From Victivallis vadensis (lineage in GTDB: Bacteria > Verrucomicrobiota > Lentisphaeria > Victivallales > GWF2-50-93), in NCBI GenBank assembly GCA_020718525.1, contig DYRX01000142.1, forward strand, positions 1 through 10,199: a stretch of 10,199 nt of DNA. Reading direction: 5' to 3'. Of the stretch, positions 1-6,559 are shown in pieces (the stretch's first letter is position 1; each line of letters starts with the position of its first letter). Made by a program: the position numbers and the translations under genes. Below the pieces are notes generated by a model. The model was not told the DNA's origin and did not search any database. It saw only the letters and a program-made list of their open reading frames with translations.

Positions 1-77
1 CGCACACGTTGCAAATCTGCCGCGCCGGCCTCGGCGTTGGCAGAATTTGTTTCGTTAGAAAATATTTCAATTCTCAA
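1..77 (-). CDS. Possible 5' end of a gene running off the left edge
   Basis: Past the hicA stop, one minus-strand frame stays open to the window edge. It can start at a TTG at 77-75 and reads LRIEIFSNETNSANA, then EAGAADLQRV. A gene here would overlap the last codons of hicA. The pattern acidic-hydrophobic, SA, then GA-AD loosely recalls the N-terminus of CutC-family proteins (SA..A...GADR.EL), but alignment needs a one-residue gap and only about 25 residues are visible. No Shine-Dalgarno is seen before the TTG. The frame also stays open antisense and out of frame through much of hicA, so openness alone is weak evidence. This is a hint, not a firm gene. Confidence 0.15.
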   Translation of the reverse strand, partial: MRIEIFSNETNSANAEAGAADLQRV

Positions 78-288
78 ATTCGGATCGAGGAATTCCAGAT
101 TGGCGGATGATGGAGAGAAGTGTTCCAATTCGGATTTCCTTATGATTTGGAACAGGAACGGTAATTGTCCCGTTCTGCGTTTTTTTCTGCATCACGATAT
201 GGCTTCCCCTCTGCCTGACTTGAATGAAACCATGCCTTGATAGGATACGGCATAGGACGGAGCCGGAAAAATTGCCAAACTTACCCAA
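67..288 (-). CDS. hicA: HicA-family mRNA interferase toxin
   Basis: This 73-residue protein matches the HicA (YcfA) toxin family along its whole length. The N-terminus GKFGNFSG, the segment HGFIQVRQRGSHIVM and the C-terminus IIRQSGIPRSEF are all family-typical. The His in GSHIVM is the conserved catalytic residue of HicA, which has a double-stranded-RNA-binding-like fold and cleaves mRNA when free of HicB. The only sensible start is a TTG at 288-286, inside the end of hicB. The shared bases TTGGGTAA contain both the hicA start and the hicB TAA stop, so the toxin is probably made by translational coupling and kept below antitoxin level. The order is antitoxin first, the reverse of the E. coli hicAB locus. 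The protein appears intact and of normal length. Confidence 0.93.
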   Translation of the reverse strand: MGKFGNFSGSVLCRILSRHGFIQVRQRGSHIVMQKKTQNGTITVPVPNHKEIRIGTLLSIIRQSGIPRSEFEN

Positions 289-502
289 CTGCCACCTCTA
301 CATTGGTAATGAATATCTCGTCAGGGAGACGCTGTTTGATTTCATCACCCGATGCGCATTCAAAAAACAAATCAAGAGCTTCTTTCAGATTAGCCTTGGC
401 TTCCTGGATTGTATCGCCTTGGCTGGCTATGTCAAGTTCAGGACACAAGGAGACATATCCTGTCCCTTCCTTCTCGATTATAGCCGTAAAATTTCTCAAC
501 AT
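281..502 (-). CDS. hicB: HicB-family antitoxin
   Basis: This 73-residue protein matches short HicB antitoxins. It begins MLRNFTAIIEKEGTGYVSLC, followed by PELDIASQGDTIQEA and the amphipathic helix LKEALDLFFE, the partial RNase H-like fold that binds and blocks HicA. It lacks the C-terminal helix-turn-helix or ribbon-helix-helix DNA-binding segment of longer HicB proteins, so autoregulation by direct DNA binding is not evident. The ATG start at 502-500 is well supported by GAAGGAG (minus strand, 516-510) seven bases upstream. The 3' end overlaps hicA by eight bases. It is the first gene of a two-gene unit; upstream lies an AT-rich stretch where the promoter must be, though no clear -35/-10 pair is visible. 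Confidence 0.93.
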   Translation of the reverse strand: MLRNFTAIIEKEGTGYVSLCPELDIASQGDTIQEAKANLKEALDLFFECASGDEIKQRLPDEIFITNVEVAVG

Positions 503-851
503 GGCTCAACTCCTTCATTTTTTTTATGGCCGATAATAAAGATAGACAAAATAATTAAACGGCAAAAATATCCATCCCAGAAAAATTGGAACCGTGAACC
601 GTAAATATTCACAGGGAGTACAATAAACCCAAAATGAGATAAGACAAGAATAATGCAAGATTGACAATTAAAATTCTCTTTTTCGACATTTCTAACATTT
701 CTAACGCTCCTCTATCATTCTCCACGCGGATGCGGGATTGGAAGCATGGAAATCATTAGAAATTTATTTGCTCGTTAATAGGATTTAATAAAGCACTGCC
801 AGTACAAATATATCCTTTATTATAAAGCATTTAAGAGTATATTCATGCACT
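503..851. other. AT-rich intergenic stretch upstream of hicB
   Basis: No gene is supported here. The stretch is clearly AT-rich and should hold the leftward hicB promoter. Small features seen are a tandem 9-base repeat CATTTCTAA (687-695 and 696-704), a TTGACA at 661-666 without a convincing -10 partner, and a short palindrome CTTTAT-T-ATAAAG at 815-827 that could be an operator-like site. None is strong enough to assign a function. Confidence 0.5.
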
Positions 852-1340
852 TTACTTGACCGAGAGGCGACATGAATGTCGTCCGAGGAAGGAACGGAGA
901 AATAGAGCCCAAAGGTATGTATTCAGTAAACTACGTTCGTTTACAGAATCCGTACTTTGCTCCGGCTCCTGCGAGAGCCTTCGATACTTGGGTATCGGCG
1001 GTCTCGTAGAATCCGAAGCAATTCCCGAAATCTCCGCAACCAAAATGTCAATTTTCACGCTAAACGAGTATAGATCGCCATTGTCAGTTAGATTCTGAAA
1101 ATAAATCTGATTGTTTTTGAGCGCGAGTCTTTGCTTAAAACTGCTTCTTGCTGTAGTGTTGGGACAGCTGTGTCGCGAAGAAGCTGTAAACGTTCGGCAA
1201 ACTACGTCGCATTCGTGGTCGGCATTGGAATCTCTATCTGAGTCGGAAGCGATACCGGCACTTATTTCTGGATTCGATGTGCAGACTTTACTGAGCGCTG
1301 ACAAGATGCTCGATATTTGCCGTAGCGGCACTGCGTGAAC
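852..1340. repeat. Gene-free stretch with hairpins and degenerate hexamer repeats
   Basis: The composition changes from AT-rich to more balanced near 852. Long open frames exist on both strands (minus 852-1331, plus 856-1098 and 1111-1338), but their translations are Ser/Arg-rich, match no family I recognise and lack good ribosome sites, so I do not call them genes. Visible structure includes inverted repeats at 868-881 (CGACAT-GA-ATGTCG), 926-944 (GTAAAC, 7-base loop, GTTTAC), 969-1009 (listed separately) and 1318-1330 (TGCCG-TAG-CGGCA). The 9-mer AAACTACGT occurs at 928-936 and 1199-1207. On the minus strand 1205-1259 reads as degenerate period-6 units close to GATTCC. Two parts (about 1008-1040 and 1236-1270) would encode the similar peptides ESEAIPEIS and ESEAIPALIS on the plus strand. 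It may be a decayed repeat element or a structured RNA. Confidence 0.45.
969..1009. repeat. Long imperfect stem-loop
   Basis: The arm CTGCGAGA (969-976) pairs with TCTCGTAG (1002-1009) with one G-T wobble. After a one-base bulge, CC (978-979) pairs with GG (1000-1001). After a small internal loop, CGATAC (982-987) pairs perfectly with GTATCG (992-997) around the four-base loop TTGG. That gives about 16 base pairs. No T-run follows on either strand, so it is not a standard terminator. It contains GGTATCGG, an 8-mer also present at 5293-5300 in the other hairpin-bearing gap. Confidence 0.6.
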
Positions 1341-1375
1341 TTTGTTGTTATTTTTGAATTAAACAAGGGGAGACA

Positions 1376-2419
1376 ATGAAACGTGGCGAGAAGCAATTTG
1401 CCAGCGACAATTATTCGGGAATCTGTCCGGAGGCTCTGGAATATTTGAACAGAGCCAATCACGGGCACGATCTTCCCTACGGAGACGACGCTTGGACCAG
1501 GGAAGCCTGCGATGCGTTCAGAGATATCTTTGAGACCGACTGCGATGTCTTTTTTGTTTTCAATGGGACGGCATCCAACTCTCTGGCTTTGGCCAGCATC
1601 TGCCAGCCGTATAACAGCATAATCGCTAACGAGTTCGCCCACATTGAGACGGACGAATGCGGAGCGCCTGAATTCTATTCGAACGGGGCAAAGATACTGC
1701 ATGGAAAAGGCTCGAATGGGAAGCTTATCCCGGACAGCATTGCGGAAGCTGTCACTAAACGCACTGACATCCATTATCCCAAGCCCAAGGCGATAAGCGT
1801 CACAGAGGCGACCGAGCTTGGAACTGTCTATACTCAGCGCGAGCTGATCGAAATCCAGAAGACTGCTAAAAGTTTTTCCCTTAAAGTCCACATGGACGGC
1901 GCTCGCTTCGCAAACGCGGTTGCAAGCCTGGACTGCCGTCCTCGCGAGATAAGCTGGCAGGCGGGTGTTGATGTCCTCTGCTTTGGCGGAACAAAAAATG
2001 GCTTGGCCGGCGGCGAAGCTGTAGTTTTTTTTGACAAGGCACTTGCGAAAGATTTTGCATACAGATGCAAGCAGACTGGACAGCTTGCATCCAAAATGCG
2101 TTTTATCGCCGCTCCATGGGTCGGCATCCTGAAAAGTGGAGCCTGGCTGAAAAACGCCGAAAATTCGAACAGAATGGCGGCTCTTCTGGAAGCTGGCATC
2201 AGGGAGATTCCAAGCGTCGAGATTATGTTTCCTAGAGAGGCAAATTCTGTCTTCGTCAAAATGCCAGAGCATATGCGCGATGGACTTCAGAGCCTTGGCT
2301 GGCGCTTCTACTCCTTCATAGGCGCTGGCGGCATCAGGTTCATGTCTTCTTGGGATACGGATGAGACCGATGTCAAAATGCTGTGCTCCGACATCCGCAA
2401 ACTGAGCAATGTCAATTGA
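1376..2419 (+). CDS. ltaE: Low-specificity L-threonine aldolase (beta-eliminating lyase family)
   Basis: The 347-residue product is a fold-type-I PLP enzyme of the threonine aldolase family, which splits L-threonine or L-allo-threonine into glycine and acetaldehyde in the cytoplasm. The N-terminus FASDNYSGICPEA is family-typical. FNGTASN (62-68) is the phosphate-binding turn, His89 in AHIET is the ring-stacking position, Asp174 in HMDGAR contacts the pyridine nitrogen, and Lys207 in GGTKNG is the Schiff-base lysine. Arg321 in GIRFMSSW fits the carboxylate-binding arginine. Length is normal. The ATG follows AAGGGG (1365-1370) at five bases. Its nearest family relatives with other activities (phenylserine or related aldolases) cannot be excluded from sequence alone. 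No partner gene of glycine or threonine metabolism lies nearby, and the next gene starts 116 bases on. Confidence 0.88.
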   Translation: MKRGEKQFASDNYSGICPEALEYLNRANHGHDLPYGDDAWTREACDAFRDIFETDCDVFFVFNGTASNSLALASICQPYNSIIANEFAHIETDECGAPEFYSNGAKILHGKGSNGKLIPDSIAEAVTKRTDIHYPKPKAISVTEATELGTVYTQRELIEIQKTAKSFSLKVHMDGARFANAVASLDCRPREISWQAGVDVLCFGGTKNGLAGGEAVVFFDKALAKDFAYRCKQTGQLASKMRFIAAPWVGILKSGAWLKNAENSNRMAALLEAGIREIPSVEIMFPREANSVFVKMPEHMRDGLQSLGWRFYSFIGAGGIRFMSSWDTDETDVKMLCSDIRKLSNVN

Positions 2420-2429
2420 ACAGAACTTG

Positions 2430-2463
2430 GGGCGGTATGCAAAGTTCTATGCCCGTATTTTTT
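2430..2463 (+). terminator. Possible rho-independent terminator after the threonine aldolase
   Basis: GGGC (2430-2433) can pair with GCCC (2451-2454), with ATG (2437-2439) and TAT (2448-2450) continuing the stem across a bulge. A run of six T follows at 2458-2463. The stem is short. A competing perfect hairpin, GAACTT (2423-2428) with AAGTTC (2442-2447), uses part of the same bases, so the terminator may be weak or conditional. Confidence 0.4.
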
Positions 2464-2497
2464 GTGTATTGGGATCTCCGTCGTAGAGATCCAACAC
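2464..2497 (+). promoter_or_regulatory. Strong hairpin in the leader of the dikinase gene
   Basis: GGATCTC (2472-2478) pairs perfectly with GAGATCC (2486-2492) around a seven-base loop. Beyond a one-base bulge TT pairs with AA, and after a two-base bulge GTG (2464-2466) pairs with CAC (2495-2497), giving about 12 pairs. A small hairpin GCCT-ACC-AGGC follows at 2498-2508. No T-run follows, so this is more likely an mRNA leader or stability element than a terminator. It ends about 40 bases before the dikinase start. Confidence 0.4.
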
Positions 2498-2524
2498 GCC
2501 TACCAGGCATGCGCTGATATCCGC

Positions 2525-2538
2525 GGAGTCAATCTTTG
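2525..2538 (+). promoter_or_regulatory. Ribosome binding site and TTG start of the dikinase
   Basis: GGAG at 2525-2528 sits seven bases before TTG at 2536-2538. An in-frame TGA at 2515-2517 rules out any earlier start. The protein would read KPFYKFPGADNVSLSEVGGK, the usual beginning of a PPDK ATP-binding domain, so the TTG start is well supported. Confidence 0.75.
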
Positions 2539-5151
2539 AAACCCTTTTATAAATTTCCTGGGGCTGACAACGTCTCCTTGAGCGAAGTTGGAGGCAAAGC
2601 TCTTTCCCTCATCAACGGAATTCGCCAAGGACTTCCAGTTCCACCGGGCTTTGTCCTCTCCACAAAATACTTCGAGCCATCCTTCGAGACAATTTTCAAA
2701 TCTCCAGAATGGGCTCAACTCTCAAGCGCGTCTCCAGAATCTTTTCAAGACGCATGTGCAAAACTCAAGAATATGGCTTCATCCATTGAACTGACAGATT
2801 CCCAAAAGCAAGATCTCGCCTCAGCACTAAATGATTTCGAAAAAGTATCCCTCTTCGCTGTCCGTTCCTCGTCACCGGAGGAGGATCTTGACGGGCTTTC
2901 ATTTGCAGGCGGCTATGAGACAGTGCTCGGAGTCGTCTCAGACAAAATATGCTCCGCAGTGAAAAGGGCTTTTGCGTCCTGTCTTGACTACCGAGTTTTC
3001 GTATACAAAAAAGAACACGGATTCGATATTTTCGCCCCAAAGATCGCAGTTGTTGTGCGGAAGCAGATCGCGAGCGACAAAGCGGGCGTTGGCTTCTCGA
3101 TCAATCCCATAAATAATTCCTTCGACGAAGCTGTTATAAATTCCAACTGGGGGCTTGGAGAATCCGTTGTGTCGGGAGCAATTTCTCCCGACACATTCAT
3201 CATTGATAAAAACACGTGCAAATTGAAGGAATTCACAGGGGGAAAGAAGGAAAAGACCATATGGCTCGATTATTCAGGCGGGACTTGCGAGGAGGAGAAT
3301 TTTAAAAGCGCAGAAGCATCTCTTTCAGGAGATGAACTAGCCAAACTGTGCAAGCTGATCAAGAAAGTCGAAGATGTATATGGCAAGCCAATGGATATAG
3401 AGTGGGCTTTTTCACAGTCTTCCCTTTTTCTTCTGCAGGCTCGTCCGATAACAGCATATGTTCCTGTTTCTCCTGAAATGACGACTCCTCCGGGAGAAGA
3501 CAAGCATCTTTATCTGGACGCCACAATAAGCGTGCAGGGGCTATATCGGCCAATGTCAAAAATGGCGACATCCCTTATAGATCTCATTCCCAAATATCTT
3601 GGTATTTTTCTTTTTAGGAAAGAGATTGCTCTGAGCCCTAGAAGGACGCTGGCATGGGTGGCGAACGGGAGAATATACATAAATCTTTCGCTCATTTTCC
3701 ATCTTTTTGGAAAGCACAGATTCGCATCCTTCATCAATGTCATGGATTCATTGGCGTCAGAAACTATATTGACAGCCGACGAGAAGGAATACACAAGAAG
3801 CTTCAATCTTCTGTCTTTCTTTTTCTTCGCATCTATTGCATTTCTCCAAATTTTCCCTTTCATTGCCTGGGCGTTTCTCTTTCCAAAACAGGCACATCGC
3901 CTAAGCCAGAAAATGATTCTCAAACTGGTGAAGCACTCCAAGTCTCTGCTGGAAAAAGATATCGGACTCGATAAATTGTGCGAGGAACTCATTTATAAAA
4001 TGCTAAAAGTGAATGCCAGATACAGTGCCCCGATAGCTTTGCTCGCCAGAAAGATTCTTTCTGAAATGGAGTCTGATTTTTCCTCATCGGACCCAGGATC
4101 TGCGCAGAAACTCTCTTTGGCTTTGCCGAACAACATCACAACAGAAATGGATTTCGAGCTCTATCGCCTGGCATCCATTGTTCCAGACGCTCTTGACGAG
4201 GAACAAATTTTGAATTTGCTTAAACAGCCCAGCACAACAGATCGGTTTATCCGCGGCTGGGAGAACTTTCTTGAAAAGTTCGGACACAGGTGCGCGGGAG
4301 AGCTGGATCTCGCTTCTCCAAGATACAGGGACAGGCCTGAAGATCTGATCCGAATACTTCTTTCCATGCACTTTTCCCCGTCGGATGAAAACCCTTTGGA
4401 TAAATTCAAACGACAGGAAAATGAACGGGAGGAGGCATTTGAGCATTTCCACAGAATAATGCGTTCAGAAAAAGGGTTCGTCAGAGCCTGGATTTTCAAA
4501 AGAAAATATTCTTTTGCCATAACTTACGCGGGATACAGAGAAATGCATAAATTCCTAATCGTCTTGGCGTTTGACATAATAAGAAGAAGAGTATTGAAGG
4601 AGGCAGACATCCTCTGCAAGGAAGGACGCCTCGACTCGCCGAACCAGATCTTTGATCTGAGCCTTGACGAACTTTGCCGGGGGCTGAAGGACAAGTCCAT
4701 CGTTCTCTCGCAGGTCGCCAGAGAAGGCACGGCCTTCATGGAAATACTGGAAAAAGCCAAACAGCTTCCCACCGTCTTCGATTCAAGAGGTCGAATCCTC
4801 AGACCCCCTAAAAAAGCAGTCAATGACGGAGAAATAGAAGGAAAATCAATATCGCCAGGGAAGGCGACTGGAAAAATAAAAGTCCTGGCTTCGCCAACTG
4901 AAAAGGCATTCTTAAAAGGGGAAATACTCGTGGCAAGGGCCACAGATCCTGGCTGGACACCGCTCTTCGTGAACGCCTCTGCTGTCGTATTGGAAGTCGG
5001 CGGCCTCCTTCAGCACGGGGCGCTAGTTGCCCGCGAATATGGACTTCCCTGCGTGGCGGGAATTGAAGATGCCACGAGCATTCTTAAGGATGGAATGATG
5101 GTAGAAGTTGACGGAACAAACGGAGTCATTCGTATTCTCGAACAAGTCTAA
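2536..5151 (+). CDS. PEP-synthase/rifampin-phosphotransferase-like dikinase
   Basis: The 871-residue protein has the three-part layout of rifampin phosphotransferases and PEP-synthase-like dikinases. An ATP-binding PPDK_N domain (about 1-310) shows VGGK (18-21), AVRSSSPEED (108-117), GLGESVVSGAISPD (206-219), DIEW (287-290) and QARPIT (301-306). A divergent middle domain (about 320-760) would bind the phosphate acceptor. A mobile phosphohistidine domain (about 770-871) has SPGKATG, DPGWTPLF and GGLLQHGALVAREYG, with His827 as the phosphocarrier. In this family ATP's beta-phosphate passes through that His to a substrate, giving AMP and phosphate. True PEP synthase carries a C-terminal TIM-barrel after the His domain, which is absent here, so pyruvate is unlikely as acceptor; rifamycin or another small molecule is possible. 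The middle domain has a strikingly hydrophobic run at about 423-450. The substrate is unknown. It probably has its own transcript or reads through from the aldolase gene. Confidence 0.82.
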   Translation: MKPFYKFPGADNVSLSEVGGKALSLINGIRQGLPVPPGFVLSTKYFEPSFETIFKSPEWAQLSSASPESFQDACAKLKNMASSIELTDSQKQDLASALNDFEKVSLFAVRSSSPEEDLDGLSFAGGYETVLGVVSDKICSAVKRAFASCLDYRVFVYKKEHGFDIFAPKIAVVVRKQIASDKAGVGFSINPINNSFDEAVINSNWGLGESVVSGAISPDTFIIDKNTCKLKEFTGGKKEKTIWLDYSGGTCEEENFKSAEASLSGDELAKLCKLIKKVEDVYGKPMDIEWAFSQSSLFLLQARPITAYVPVSPEMTTPPGEDKHLYLDATISVQGLYRPMSKMATSLIDLIPKYLGIFLFRKEIALSPRRTLAWVANGRIYINLSLIFHLFGKHRFASFINVMDSLASETILTADEKEYTRSFNLLSFFFFASIAFLQIFPFIAWAFLFPKQAHRLSQKMILKLVKHSKSLLEKDIGLDKLCEELIYKMLKVNARYSAPIALLARKILSEMESDFSSSDPGSAQKLSLALPNNITTEMDFELYRLASIVPDALDEEQILNLLKQPSTTDRFIRGWENFLEKFGHRCAGELDLASPRYRDRPEDLIRILLSMHFSPSDENPLDKFKRQENEREEAFEHFHRIMRSEKGFVRAWIFKRKYSFAITYAGYREMHKFLIVLAFDIIRRRVLKEADILCKEGRLDSPNQIFDLSLDELCRGLKDKSIVLSQVAREGTAFMEILEKAKQLPTVFDSRGRILRPPKKAVNDGEIEGKSISPGKATGKIKVLASPTEKAFLKGEILVARATDPGWTPLFVNASAVVLEVGGLLQHGALVAREYGLPCVAGIEDATSILKDGMMVEVDGTNGVIRILEQV

Positions 5152-5268
5152 AGCATTACGCGATGATTCAGTATGATCGTCTCCAGAATCCATGCAGGGG
5201 GAAAGACTCTATTTGTATAAATTCAGAATTCCTGACTCGTGGAAATTGCTGTTGCTGGGATTTATCTG

Positions 5269-5290
5269 CCTGTGCGAGCACGCAGACAGG
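5269..5290. repeat. Hairpin in the convergent intergenic region
   Basis: CCTGT (5269-5273) pairs with ACAGG (5286-5290), and GCG (5274-5276) with CGC (5281-5283) around loop AGCA, with a two-base bulge AG on one side. It lies directly before the hexamer hairpin at 5305-5348, so the two may form one repeat unit. No T-run follows. Confidence 0.45.
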
Positions 5291-5348
5291 TCGGTATCGG
5301 GGTCGGAATCGGGATCGAATATTATTCCCATGCTTCGATTCCGATTCC
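5291..5348. repeat. GATTCC-type hexamer repeat forming a long hairpin
   Basis: On the minus strand 5319-5291 reads as successive hexamers GATCCC, GATTCC, GACCCC and GATACC. GGAATCGGGATCGAA (5305-5319) pairs with TTCGATTCCGATTCC (5334-5348) over 15 positions, with a single G-T wobble and a 14-base loop. It lies between the convergent dikinase and lpxB genes, where a two-way terminator would be expected, but neither strand has a T-run after the stem. The rest of the 238-base gap (5152-5389) shows nothing I can assign. Confidence 0.65.
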
Positions 5349-5389
5349 TATAGCGCCCCAGATTGCCATCATTTAAGCTGTCAACAGTC

Positions 5390-6559
5390 TCAAATTTTCT
5401 GCGCGATGCAGTTTAAAACTGATATTGCCGCCCGTTTGCATGCTCCGATTCCGCCGGAGGAAAGCTTGGACACTGTCTCCGCAATTTCCGATTCAATCTC
5501 CTTCCTTCTGCTTCCATCCGGCAGTATTTTCACGATCTCGCTTTTCAGTTCGTCTATCGTAAAGTGTTGAAGGTACTCTTTGTAGACCTCTTTGCATGCG
5601 ATGATGTTTACCATCGTTATGAAATTCCTGAAAAGTTTCTTGATAATCAGGCTCCCAAGGAAATATGTAAGAGGATTGACTCTGTAAATTACGACGAGAG
5701 GGAGCCCTGCGATCGCCGCCTCCACTGTTACTGTTCCGGATGCGGCAAGACCTGTTCCCGACTCGTAGAGAAGTCTGTGCGTATCGCCGCAGACGATTTC
5801 AACATCATTCAGTTCTTCTGCGTTGTTTTGCGATATGAAATCCTTCAGCATGGCGGAAATCATCCTGCTTATTGATTCTCTTGGCGCGGCGACGACGAAG
5901 CTGAGATACGGCTTTTCCTTGCGCAGTCTCCGGACAGTTTCCAACATCGAGGGAAAGAGCCTCTTTATTTCGTCCCTGCGACTGCCGGGAAGAAGAAGGA
6001 ACTGATCCCTCTTCCTGGACGGCATGGTCTGCGCCTCCTCTCTCATTATGTCTATGAGGGGATGTCCTACAAATTCCGTGTCGAGGCTTGTCCCAGAAAA
6101 TACCTCTTTTTCGAAAGGGAAAATTACGAGCATCTTCCTGCAGAATTTTGCAAGCTTCGGGATTCTGCCCTTTCCCCAGACCCAGACTTGCGGACATATG
6201 AACCAGATCACTGGAATTTTTCTGCTGAACATTTGCTCCGCGAACCTCAGATTGAATCCGGGGTAGTCTATGAGGATCACGGCATCGGGTCTTTCAGATA
6301 TGGCGCGTCTTTTCAGCAGTAGAAATATTCCGATGAAAGTCCGGATATGCTTTAGCACTTCGATGAGTCCGACGATTCCGAGTTCGCTGGAGTCAACCAT
6401 GATTTCAACTCCTGCCTTCCGCATTCCGTCCGAACCCATTCCTGCTATTTTCAGAGGCTCCTTGGAGAGTTTGCGAAGTTCGCAGGCGAGTCTGGCACCG
6501 TAGAGGTCGCCCGAGCTTTCGCCGGCGATAATCCAGACAAGCCTTTCTTTTCCTTTCAT
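5390..6559 (-). CDS. lpxB: Lipid-A-disaccharide synthase
   Basis: The 389-residue product is LpxB, glycosyltransferase family 19. It joins UDP-2,3-diacylglucosamine to lipid X (2,3-diacylglucosamine 1-phosphate) to make the lipid A disaccharide at the inner face of the cytoplasmic membrane. Family motifs appear in order: AGESSGDLYGA (12-22), GMGSDGMRKAG (40-50), IDYPGFNLRF (97-106) with the essential Asp98, CPQVWVWGKGR (122-132), FVGHPL (163-168), LLPGSRRDEI (189-198) and ASGTVTVEAA (273-282). Length is normal for the family. The ATG start at 6559-6557 overlaps the stop of the upstream metallophosphoesterase as ATGA, indicating translational coupling; only a weak GGA precedes it. It is the last visible gene of this minus-strand run, converging on the dikinase gene. 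Confidence 0.96.
   Translation of the reverse strand: MKGKERLVWIIAGESSGDLYGARLACELRKLSKEPLKIAGMGSDGMRKAGVEIMVDSSELGIVGLIEVLKHIRTFIGIFLLLKRRAISERPDAVILIDYPGFNLRFAEQMFSRKIPVIWFICPQVWVWGKGRIPKLAKFCRKMLVIFPFEKEVFSGTSLDTEFVGHPLIDIMREEAQTMPSRKRDQFLLLPGSRRDEIKRLFPSMLETVRRLRKEKPYLSFVVAAPRESISRMISAMLKDFISQNNAEELNDVEIVCGDTHRLLYESGTGLAASGTVTVEAAIAGLPLVVIYRVNPLTYFLGSLIIKKLFRNFITMVNIIACKEVYKEYLQHFTIDELKSEIVKILPDGSRRKEIESEIAETVSKLSSGGIGACKRAAISVLNCIAQKI

Noticed and set aside
661..690. TTGACA at 661-666 as a promoter
   Set aside because: No acceptable -10 hexamer at 16-18 bases, and no gene begins within a sensible distance downstream.
1051..1095. Integron attC-like site (GTTAGAT core near 1087)
   Set aside because: No matching RYYYAAC partner, no cassette genes and no integrase; the 7-mer is expected by chance.
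852..1331. Minus-strand open frame of 159 codons in the gene-free stretch
   Set aside because: GTG start, no ribosome site, Ser/Arg-rich translation with no recognisable domain; open frames on the other strand too. Kept as a structured stretch, not a gene.
1262..2272. Long minus-strand open frame (336 codons) antisense to the threonine aldolase
   Set aside because: It lies opposite a clearly recognised enzyme with intact catalytic motifs and matches no family, so it is a shadow frame.
5305..5348. Rho-independent terminator for the dikinase or lpxB
   Set aside because: The stem is strong but no T-run follows on either strand, so I list it as a repeat hairpin.
5163..5570. Plus-strand open frame of 135 codons after the dikinase
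   Set aside because: It runs through the hexamer hairpin (RYRGRNRDR-type translation of the repeat) and overlaps the lpxB 3' end antisense.
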